From Branchiostoma floridae (taxonomy: Eukaryota > Chordata > Leptocardii > Amphioxiformes > Branchiostomatidae): 64,000 nt of DNA. Shown here piece by piece: positions 11,501 to 23,500 of the stretch; position 1 is the first letter of the stretch, and each line of letters starts with the position of its first letter. The stretch is from assembly GCF_000003815.2 (NCBI RefSeq), contig NC_049997.1, forward strand, positions 10,885,315 to 10,949,314, in the 5' to 3' direction. The position numbers and the translations under genes were made by a program. The notes beneath the pieces are model-generated. The model worked only from the letters and a program-made list of their open reading frames with translations. It did not search any database and was not told the origin of the DNA.

Positions 11501-14500
11501 AATTGTAATAGTTGTATATATATATATATATCCATAAACTTCCTTTACAGTTATGTTGCTTTCGATAGTGTTTTGTATATATTACTAGAATTTCCTGCTT
11601 GGGCCCACGATCAAAACCAAGTAGATGTATTGTTTGTTTTGCTTTGCGGTTGTCCTCAGTTGACCTTCGGGCATCTGTCGTCGTCCCGAGACTTCCTCCT
11701 GCCGTTTGACCGTTGAAACAGCTCACACATGGCGACAATGTTAAAATGTAGATCCTTCCGGTCACCACGTACTTTATCAAGAACACATGGAAGCATGAAC
11801 ACATGCAATGATGCAACATTCCAAGAAACGTGTCTGCCCTTAGTTGTCTCTCCGCCAATTTTTCTCTACCCCTCTTGCCCTTTCTCCCTACCCGACTTCT
11901 TTTCCCCTTCCTTTGGCCTTTCGTCTGATGTTCTCGCGTTTTTCTTGGAACTATCTTGAGCATTTTTACGGCCAACAAAAGATTTATCAAACTGTCGTCC
12001 GCAATGACTTGACATGTACCGTTACCAGGTCGTGAAACTGGAACGAATCGGTAACACTTAATAACTCCAAATATGGTGTTTTCTAATTCTTTTCATTTGA
12101 TTCTTAGCGAGGGGCGACCCAAGATTTACATTTTGCGGCACGGAGCTTGGAGAGTAATCGGAGAGCTACAGACGAGATAACATCAAAGTTCTGACATATG
12201 TATTACTGAATCACCAACTGAGTAATCAAGCAGATTCTGCGGTGATATAAGCTGGCAGAGGGGTGAAGCCGGCTTAGGAGTGTGTATGCGACCAGAGCCC
12301 GTCTGACTCCTTTGGGGCGGCTATACTCCTTGGCGGGCTTTTATACTATCTTATGGCACCTTTGATGCTATCTTATTAAAGATCTCCTTAAGGGGATCAC
12401 GTTTGATAGGAGGTCAGAGGGCATCTGTTGGTACCAAAAGGACAAAATGTCGCCGGCGGGGACATGTCCCACCTCTTTTACCTGTGCCTGGGGCACACGC
12501 ACACCTGGCTTACGTGACACCTGGTAACTGCTTCAGACCTGTAGGGTTCGAGAGTTCGATTTTTCTGCTCGGTTGGGTCCAACTCAACGACATGTCACGA
12601 AAGTGCAAAGAACTTCTTTTTTTTCAAGACAACAAGACTAGACGGCTTTCCTATGACAAGTAGAAGTAGAGGATGGTATAAGTCTATAAGAACATCACCG
12701 CCGGATATGTGATTCGACAGTCGAGATGCAAAGCTAAGGTCCAGGATGTCATAGTTTACAGGGCCTACACAGGTCCTTTTAATACCTTCCTTGGGGTCAT
12801 GTTGGCCATAGACTGGCCGAGAAGTTGACCTTGAAACAGTATCGCATGTAGTCAAGTCCAACCACAGCCATGGAAAGGAGATAGTCCATGTCAAAGAAGG
12901 GCAAAGAAGCTACTCCTTCATAGATTCAGGTTTATCAGGCCCACGAGAAGGGCCGTCTTTCTCGTTTCTCCAAGTCAGGTAAGTCAGCTAGTAGTCTGTG
13001 TAACGCAAATTCCGCTATCCGGAGCTTGTAGACTCCTCCCCGCGGATATGTACGACGGGCCTGAGAAGCGCGATTAAATCAGGCTAGTCAGCTAGCTGTT
13101 TTGCCAGACGTTCTTTCACACCGCAAAGGTCACTCACAGGGTCACTCACTCCAGGCGCTCCGCCCCTCGGGCGCTCTGTGGGGAGTTTTCAATTAGGGAC
13201 GTTCCATTTGATACGCAGGGTTGGAGGATTGGACGGAATGTGCCTTTCGGCTACTCTCCAAGCAGAAGTTGGTCGACAAAGGTCACGATTTTCCCCACCA
13301 ATCTCTGCTTGGAGAGTGCCTTTAGGCCATGTTGGTTTGATTATATGGATGGAATCATCAATTTTTGTCCGTTTCCAATGATAAAAAGTTTTCACCTATA
13401 GTTTTAATCGTACAAAGCAGCTGCAAAAAGAGCAAATACATTCCGTAGATTGCAAGAAAAAATATCGGGAAATGTATTCTAGTGACATAGAGTGCCAATG
13501 TCAATTCCAAGGTCATCCATATAATCGAAACAACATTGACTAACTTGTAAAGAAAAGCCCCCCCCCCCCTTCTCTAGTTCTCTTTTTACCCATTACCCTG
13601 CACGCTAGGGGCCTGACCCTTCTAAGATCAATCGTAAGACATCTTTCGTTAGGCAGGTGTGAGAACTCCTTCATGACAGTTCACGCCGTTGCTAGGCAAC
13701 CACACATTCCTCTGACAACATCCAACCAAACACAACTCCAGTCTTGTTTACATCGTCATGGGTGCAAAACAAACTGTTTACAGTTTAGATGTCCTGATCA
13801 GGGTTTGGAGTAAACATTCCGTTACAGAGTCTTAACTTTCAAGAATGAAGAAGAAGAACTTTCAAGGTACAAATATGAAATTGAATGACGATCTATTCTA
13901 CTATACTATACTCTGCTATACTCTAATAAAAAGGGTAAATTTTTCTACGAATGTACTAAATTTTATCTTGCTAATGTCAACAGTTTTTCCTTGAAATAAA
14001 ATTGCATTCATAAGGCAAAAATATATCGCTGTGTTCAAAATCAGTTATAAAAAGAGTAATGTCTTGCTACTGGACTTACTACATATATATATCAATGAAT
14101 GACAGCAAATATTGTAAACTTTGCTAGTCCATTGCGGTCTTCATGGGTCCATAAATTTTCAAACGATTTATCTGTTGAGTCCACTGGAGTTTCAGCAAGT
14201 TATACCAGGTCACGCATTTCTGTCTCCCAAAATAAGCAAATATGTGGGAGAAAAGTACACAAACATGAACATCTGCCACTTTCCCTAGGCCCTGACCAAA
14301 GTTCGGGTAACCTGCAAAGACAAGTTTCAACAGTTCGTACATGATTTCCTAACAAAATCACTTTCTTAACTGAAAATAAATACGCTAGAATGAACAGATA
14401 GTAAACACATTTCACAAATTCAGTCTATATAGCAATGCGGCATCAATAGGGCTCGCGTACAAAACTGGTAAACCCTTACTATTCTCGAAAAGTGTGTTCA

Positions 14501-17500
14501 AAAGTGTCAAAAGCCGTCACATACACGGGATCGGCTTTTCTGTGTACAAGTATTCAAAGCAATTAATCCTGAATATGTTTTTTGATTCATTAACCAATTG
14601 ATTGATTGGTTGATTGATTAATTAATCGACAAATTGATTTATTGATTTTATTTGCCACACAGTACCTTGAGCGACGGTTCTCCAAGGGAGTACGCCGGGT
14701 GGGATCAGCAACATTCATTCTGCAGATGGTGAGTACCTGCAAATACAGTAAGAGTCGCTAGATGGTGCTGCCTTCTTGCATTGAATGTCGACCATGAAAT
14801 GGGACTTTAATGTCGTTTTTACGAAAATCGAGTCACAAAAAATATCAGATTACAGGTAAAACCTGCAAATACAGTAAGTCAGAAGAGTCGATAGGCGTTG
14901 CAGTCTTCTTGAATTGGATTTCGACCGTGTAATTTCGTAATTTCCGGAGAATTTCGTTTTTACTATGTAAACAACACAAGACGTGAGCTGCATTGGTTTC
15001 TCTTGCAGGTGATGTACATGGGCATTGTGCTGTACGCGCCTTCACTGGCACTGGAGGCAGGTGGGTTGATTGAATGGACGATTGAATGAATGAAATAATG
15101 AAGGAAGGAAGGAAGGAATGGGGAAGGAAGGAAGGAAGAAAGTAATCAACACAGGAAGAAGGGAATGGAGGAAGGAAGCAAGGAAGAAAGTAATGAAGGA
15201 AGAAAGAAAGCAATGAAGGAAGGAAGGAAAGGAGGGAATGAAGGAAGGAATGGTCAAATGAATGCAGAAAGAAAAGGAGTAAGGGGTGAAGGAAGAAGGA
15301 AGAAGGAAGAAGGAGGGAAGAAAAGTGAAGTCCCCTTCTCTAAACTACAGATTACAAAGATGTTGATTCCTCCTCAGAGATGACAAGTGGAGGTAAGAGA
15401 TGAGATGCCTTGGTTGGCGCTACGTTGTGCATACACATTATGCCCACCTGTAAACTATCGTTACCTTGTCTTACCTCTGCAGTGACGGGCATGAACGTGT
15501 GGGCGGCCGTCCTGTCTCTGGGTATCATCTGCACCTTCTATACAACTATCGTAAGTCGGCAATCTCTACAAAGATGATAGGATATTAGGTATAGCTCTTT
15601 TGTTACGGAAAAAATATCAAACGAAAAGTAAATCAAAGTCTTTTTTTTAGCCTTTAGAACAAAGCATACATATCCCATACATGTGCGCAATCAAAAAAGT
15701 GTTAACAACACAGTTGTTATCTAGGGACTCCAGGAAATATGGGAGCGATGGCAATTAAATACTGAAGATCAGGTCTCTAGACCTATTTGATACCACAATG
15801 GTACCACCATGGCCACGTACGGAGTTATACAAAAGCACGATGTTGTCCCTCCAGGGCGGTATGAAAGCCGTGCTGTGGACCGACACGTTCCAGGTGTGTG
15901 TGATGGTAGCGGGGTTTCTCGCCGTCATTATCCAGGGGTGCCACCAACTGGGCGGGATCGCTGAGGTCTGGAAGGTCAACTACGAAGGAGGGCGGCTGGA
16001 ATTCTTCAAGTTCGTATACTGATATAACTTAGGGCGCTGTCTCATAGGTCGTGCGATCGTCGTACGATCGCTAACTTCGGGCATGTTGGAAGACAAAATT
16101 TACGTTTCCTGCAAAATCCAACTGTTTTTGTACACAAAATGCTGTTTAGGATCCATGTTGGTGGTTGGTTCTGTCACGGCCTGCTTGAAAATCCTAAATC
16201 AAAAACGTACGACGATCGCACGACCTATGTGGTCGCGCCCGAAAATATAAACTAGTATAACAAGCGACATACGTTCTACTAGCTGTGTTGAAGTATTTGT
16301 CAGGGTAGCTCTGCATAAACTGTGAACTAGCGGTTAGCGATCCCCTTCACGATTACAAGGTGTTATAGGGTCGAATCCTTGCCGAACCGTTAATGACGTA
16401 ATCTCTAATTTACATACTGCCACTTCACTTTCCCTTTCTTACTAATAAAGGAGTAGTACCGAACCTCTGCTTGGAGAGTAACGAAACCCTTCCTTTGTTT
16501 GTGCAGTTTTGACGTGGACCCCCGCGTGCGCCACTCCTCCTGGTCCGTGCACATCGGCGGAACCTTCATGTGGATCGCCATCTTCGGGGTGAACCAGGCT
16601 CAGGTCCAGCGCTACCTCACCGTGGACAAGCTCAGCAGGGCTCAGATGTAAGGCTCAACCTTCCTTTTCTCTTAGCCATGAAGATTTTCTCTTAAGGTGT
16701 CAGAACACAGTATTTAGACCACCAGAGCTAAAAAGGTAGTTCGGGTTTAAGTTGTGCATCAGGTCCAGCGCTACCTCACCGTGGACAAGCTCAGCAGGGC
16801 GCAGATGTAAGACACAACATTTGTTTTCTCTCTGCCCAGAAAAACATATCCACCAGAACGTTAACGACCCAGAGGGCTGTCTATTGTAAGAAGTATAAGA
16901 TTTAGTAAGTAGTAAGTGACTGAGTAAACTCGTCCAATGTTAGCATATTTTTCAGTGCTTTGTTTTGGTTGTTGCGATCTTGTGTTTATAATCTCATTGT
17001 TTTGTGACAACCTTACCTGTTTGAGTAGAGTAGAGTAGATCAGGTACAGTAGCCCAGGAAGGAGATTCTGGCTTCAGTTTGGGTCGCACATTCAGTTGAT
17101 CACAATATCATTATGTTTCTAGTATTCTGATTTTTGGTGCCCAGTATATGGATAGAATTTCAGTGCCTAGAAAATGGTTATAGTTGTTCCTTGTTGACGA
17201 TTTTCACTGTCCTGTACATGATTATGAATGTGCCCTGTGAACAATTTTCAGTGCCCTGTACCTGAACGTTGTTGGGCTGTGGCTGATCGTGACCCTGGCT
17301 ACCCTGTGCGGGCTGGTCCTGTACGCTTTCTACAAGGACTGTGATCCCATCGTGGCCGGGTATATCAGAACCTCTGACCAGGTGCGTTTGGGCATGAATC
17401 TGCAATCGTTTTTCACTCACTCACTCACTCACTCACTCACTCACTCACTCACTCACTCACTCACTCACTCACTCACTCACTCACTCACGCACTCACTCAC

Positions 17501-20500
17501 TCACTTACTCTCACACACCCACTCACCCACTCACTCACTCACTTACTCACTCTCACTCTCACTCACTCACACACTCACTCACTCATTCACTCACTCACAC
17601 ACTCACTCACTCTCTCACTTAACCACTCACGCACTTATTCACACACTCACTCGTTCACTCACTCATTTACTCACTCACCCACCCACTGTCATTCATTTAT
17701 TCACTCAATCACTCCTCACTCACGGACTCCCCATTCATTCATTCAGTCACTCACTCACCCAGCCATTAAATTTTTTACAGATGTGTGTATCTAAATAGAT
17801 GTGAATGAGTGGACTAGCAACATTTATCCCTTCTCTCGCTTTTCTTTCAATTTATCTGTGTGTATGTTTTCCAGTTTCTTCAGGAAAAATATTATCCCCT
17901 TGTTTTTGTAACAACCATTTCCACTATTTTTGTAGCAACTCTTTCTACTTTTTCGCATCGTAGTTATATGTTAGCATTGGTTATTTCCCCCCTGCGCAGC
18001 TGATGCCCCTAATAGTGATGGAGATCCTGAGTTGGTTACCAGGTCTGCCCGGGCTGTTCGTGTCGTGTGTGTTCGCCGGGGCTTTGAGGTATGTTTGTTT
18101 ATTGTTCATTATTTTGTACATGGAAGGTCGTATGGCGTACCTGCGTGGTATTTGACCCCAAACTTGGTCCAGTGGTCCTGGGTTTGAATCCTGTCATGCT
18201 CCCAATCTTGTACCTTTGGGGTAGACACGTTACACGACTTTCCTCATGTGAATCAGTGGTGACATAAAGCGGAGATGCAACTTGTGCGGACTTACATCTA
18301 CAGTAGTCTCCATGCAGACCCTACGGTGCCTTAGAAATAGTATCAAAGCTGGCAAGGGACTTAGTATAGCGGCACCAGGTGCCCGTTTGACTCCCTTTGG
18401 CCGGCTATCTCCCTTTGGCCGGCTATACTCCTTTGCCAGCTTTTATACTATCTCTTTAGGCACCGTAGGGTCTGCTTGGAGACTACGTCTACAGTGGAAA
18501 CCGCAAATAGGAAAAGACAAGATTCACAGAGGCCTTCTTTTGCAGTCATTGATAAGACTTGTGATAACAACATGATCCGTAACACCTAGATTTTGATAGA
18601 AGGTCATAGAATTCTTTTCCTTTTGCAGCACGATGTCTTCCGGCTTAAACTCCCTGTCCGCGGTGACACTCGAAGATTTCGTCCGCTCCTACAAGAAGGA
18701 TCTGACAGAGGCCCAATACACCATGATATCTAAGATTCTCGGTAAGACGGATTTGATACTTGCCATGGTCCGATGTTGTGTCCTTGCATGTTGGTAGTGA
18801 CTACCACCGTGTACTGTGCTATCCTGTCAAAATTGTGCCAAAAAGGGCATGCCACTAAGAGCCGTGGTGTCATTTCTTATTTACCTAATATAATGTTTAT
18901 GAAGGTTAGACATCCAAGCAAACATTATTCAACGGCAATCTCTACAACTTGATAAAAATTGCAGATTTACTCTTGGAAGTTTCAAGTGACATCAAGTACA
19001 TCTTACTGGGTTTCCCATTTTTTTACAATAAGATTTACTATTATTGAATTGTTCTACGAGTTCATTCCAGTAACGCTGAGGAAGAGTAACAGATGTCAGT
19101 AGAAACGTCCGTAAATGATTTACAGTTTTTTGTCCAGTTATAGGGATTGCATTGTCTTTATATACTTAATTTTACATATGTGATGACAACATGGCTACTG
19201 TTTTGTCTCGTCCCCAGTGGCCATCTACGGCGGGCTGATGATGCTGATGGCTTACGTCTCTTCTTTCCTGGGAGGAATCTTGCAGGTGATTCTACAATCT
19301 TACACTTACAGTATTTAAGAGACTTTTTTCTCACAAGCCTTGCTTTATTTCCATCGATATTTTGTTGATCATATGTCAAAGAGTTTCTTTATTCAGTGAC
19401 GTACCAACCTGATGAAACTATTGACGGAACAATTGTTACGAAAATATACAAAGCAGTGAGAACACTCAGCTTTCTTTGTCCCCTTCCAAATCATTACTTT
19501 TTAATTTTTTTGGTTGATAGCTGGTATACTTTCGGTCCAAAACGTTCAGCATTACCTAAGGCTTTTATTTAGGAGATGAAAATTCTTTACGGTTATTTGC
19601 AATGTTGATGTCCTTTCCAGGCGGCGCTGAGTATATTCGGCATGATCGGCGGTCCTCTACTGGGACTCTTCACTCTGGGCATCCTCTTCCCGTGGGCGAA
19701 CGCCTGGGTAAGCTTTTCTTCTTTGTTTTGCGTACCCGGTAAACCATTCTTATGGTGTAATACACTTTCCGATAGTGGTACCAGTATTCTTAAGAAGTAG
19801 ACGAACTGTTACATCTTTTCACCGTTAATTTGACAACTGTTATTGATGTTTTACACTCCTTTGCGTTTGGGACCTCATTGTAAATATTTTCCATAAATCT
19901 GTCTGTACATATGTAAATATTTTACGTTTTGTGACCGCATCTGAACTGTGAGCAGCGACACCTGTCCTGCAGTACAATGTGAACCAGTCAGAATTGCCCT
20001 GAAGAAGGTGACAAACTGTCACTATAACGTTGGTGTGAATAAAGCAATGGTTGTGTAAAAAGTCTCTTTATTCAGTATAGTGGGTTCTCAAGGTGTGACT
20101 ATAAGCACATTCGTGATTCCGAGTGCAGCGATAGGAGTTTTGGGTAACATAATACATGTAAAAGTAAAGGACCCATAGACATAAACAAAGCAGGTCTGGA
20201 TATCGTTATGCAAATCTAGACAATATTAGTCGAGGCGTCAACTGACAACACGTCAGTGGCCTTCACCTTTGACATATTACCCAGAATTCCCGCCGCTGCA
20301 CGTGCGTGCTCATAACCGTGAATGTGCTTGTTTTTACACAGTGGTGATGAACTCTAGGAAGCTAGTAATATCATGAGCATTACCAACTGAATTTGATAAT
20401 GACAACTGCAAGTATGATAACAAATAATTATATAATACAGCATTTGTGCAGTCCTCTGTGGAAGGGAAAGCGTAAAACAGCGTCATATTTTCTTTTTTAA

Positions 20501-23500
20501 ACCAGGGAGCGTACGCGGGGACCGCCACCTCCTTCCTGCTCGTGTTCTGGGTTGGAATCGGCGCACAGATATACAAACCTCCCGTCAACAAACCGCCCAT
20601 CTCCGTCGCCGGCTGCCCGCGGATCAACGAGACCATCAGCAATGTTACCATGTCGACCGTTACCATGGTGACGGACATGTTCACGACGACCGAGGCGGGT
20701 CCTGTGGTAGACGACAGGTAGGTTGAATATGGTCAGGGAAAGAATATGGTCACTTCTCAGAGTTATTGGTAGCGACCCTGGCTCTGCCTCTGGAACTAGA
20801 AGCTGTGAGTTCAAATTCAAGCTGTGTCGTTCACCCGAAATACACGCTATCGGAAAGGATTCTTAGGACGGGACTTTATACAAGACTTGGTCTATTGTTC
20901 ATTGTGCTTGTCGACAAAAGCTACAGGCATTTTCCGGTACAATGAACCTGTAGATACTATACATATACATGTAGCGTCTGTCCTCTCTGTCACGACCAGT
21001 GGAAGGATAGCTCTTCTGTGAGATAAAACCGGATAGATATTGCTATCACTTTTAAGCCGCTGTACGTTTGTTGTAACAAACACATTTCACTGACAACATA
21101 GAAACTTAGGCCACAGCAAGTGAATTTAATGGATGACATCCTCTGCAGACTGCAAAAATAGTGCGATAGGGCGAAAAAAAAACAAGATGGGTGAAAAAAA
21201 CAAGATGGCTACATTTTCAAAAATGGACACCTTTAAGTTGTGATGAATGTTGTAACAAGAATTAAAGGGACAAAACATGGAATCAGAGCCAACAAGGTAT
21301 TCATCCCCGTATCTATTAAAGACATGTACTGGTGACACTAGTGTGGCAGACTGGCATCACCAACAAAATTGGTAACCACACTCATGGCTTCCATATTGGT
21401 GTCACCTTTACAACTATCCAATAAGTTTTATTTCTACAAATACAGTCCTGGGTACCTCGCGAGTGTCACTTCTACAAGTACAATTATTAGGCTACAACAC
21501 AACATATTTGCTCATTTTGGTACTTTGTCGTCATGTTGACCATCCCTGCAGAAGAAAAAGATCTTCTTTTTGTTTTCTTCTGAAATCAGGCGAAAATTAG
21601 TGCGCGCGCTGATGTCATCCATAAAATTTACTTGCTGTGGCCTTATATAGAATAGCTCTTCAGAGAGATAAACTGGATCGATACCTTTTCAGACCGGATA
21701 TCGCGAAGTACTGGTACTCCATGTCGTACCTGTACTACAGCGTCATCGCCGTGCTGACGGTGCTCATCGTGGGACTCGTGGTCAGCTTCATCACAGGTGC
21801 GTCATGGGTAATATGCGCCTAAAGGCAGTTACTCCAGCAACGGGCTGTGATTTTAGAGACAGTCAGACGTTTCAGATAGCACTTCTACATGTACTTCACT
21901 TTCGTAAGTGTCGTTGATGTTATCTGAAACCTGGCCGTTTCCAAAATCATATCAGTTGCTGGAGTAACTGCTTTTTAGTGTATCTCAATGTATTACCTGG
22001 ATGTCAAACTTCATGGACGTACGGCTATGTATACTGCGGTAATAAGCATCTGCGTTCTTCTTTCTCATTGGCCGAGGGAAAGGCTAATGGTCTCGTCGAG
22101 AGTGATTTTGGTCCTAACGTAATCTGACGATGAAATTATGTAAATGTTAAAACAGGTGAAATTTTGGTTACTCTTTTACCGAATGAATAAATTTAATGAA
22201 TCGAACAATCTTTCTATCAATCAGTCAATCAATCAATGAATTCATGAACGAATATTCCATACGGTTATGGGCTTATAGTCAAAAAGATGCAAAGATTACC
22301 TTACCAAAGCAAGTTTCGGATTGAAGAAACATCGCCTTACCAAAGCAGCTGTCGGATTGAAGCATTTCTGTTCTCGTTCCCAGGTGCCCAGGACCCCGAG
22401 GAGCTCGATCCCAGGCTGATCACCCCGTTCTTCGACACGGTGTGCTGCTGCTTCCCCGAGCGCTGGCGCGCCAAGCTGCGGTGTGGGGTCCCGCAAGAGG
22501 ACAGGGTACGAACTTGTCTCTGTACAATTTTAAACAGTTTATACGTTTTATACAGTTTACATTTATTTTATAAAGATTAGATTGTGTAACTGAGCGCTAA
22601 TTCACCTTTTTACGCGGGGTAACCTATATCCGTTGTCTCTAAAAAGAAGGTATTTCGGGACATCAAGTAAATTGACGGCGGTTTCAAATTGCAACATTTT
22701 CACAATTGTTTAAGACCACCGTCCGTCGACATGATGTCCATAAGTACCTTGCTTTTAGAAACAACGGATATAGGTTACCCGCGGATAAAGGTGAACTAGC
22801 GTTATACTTCAGATAAAGATCATTCTATAGTGGCAGCTTCTTCTCTCGGACTACAAAACTAAGAAACTTGCTCCTCTCTGACAAATGTTTCCATTCCTAA
22901 TACAGTACGCGACAGCTTCTTTCCACTGACTGCCCCGATTATTGAACTTTCTTCTTAATCTTGACAAATTTTTCCCTCCCAATACAACCATAAAGCCCTC
23001 AAAACCAACGTTCGCCGCCATCTCTCTGGTTCTCTCACCAACACATTTCCCATTTTGTTGCCATCTATATTTATACATATATTAAATAATAAATGTCACC
23101 TTCCTAGAAGTTTGACTTGAGCAACGTGCCAAAGGTCATTGAGAGTCGGTATCGGCCTCCATCCCGTTAGAAGGAAGGGTACATAATAAGACTTGTTAGC
23201 TTCTTTTACTCGTTCATTTTTGGTATTTGTAATGTGGTGATCTTTATTTGCATGTTCCTGCCCATGTGGGCTAAATGTAACAAATCCCATGATGGGATAC
23301 TAAAGACTAAGTACTATTTCATGTAGTAGAGAGCACTGATAAAAGAGTTGCGTGTATCATTGTATAAAGAACATTCTAATATAAAATGGACTTCATTTTC
23401 TTTACGGTTAGAGTTACAAAGTGTACATTCAGAGCATACAAGGTATAGAATAAAGTCTATATATTATTATTGAATGTTAAAGAATTAATCATAAAATGAA

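Larger units (their letters stand above)
8960..14662 (+). other. Intron 1 of the 8597 SLC5 gene
   Basis: 5.7 kb with no exon recognised. It starts with a copy of the exon-1 donor edge (9122-9236), then a poly-G run near 9909, a repeat shared with 48690-48790 in inverse orientation (about 10625-10720), a (TA)n patch near 11515, sequence at 12988-13092 shared with 56693-56815, and the small inverted repeat at 13253-13317. The rest is unique AT-rich sequence. Confidence 0.5.

Noticed and set aside
17289..17798. 169-codon open frame with Ser-Leu-Thr-His repeats
   Set aside because: It is exon 7 of the SLC5 gene read through its donor into a (TCAC)n intron tract.
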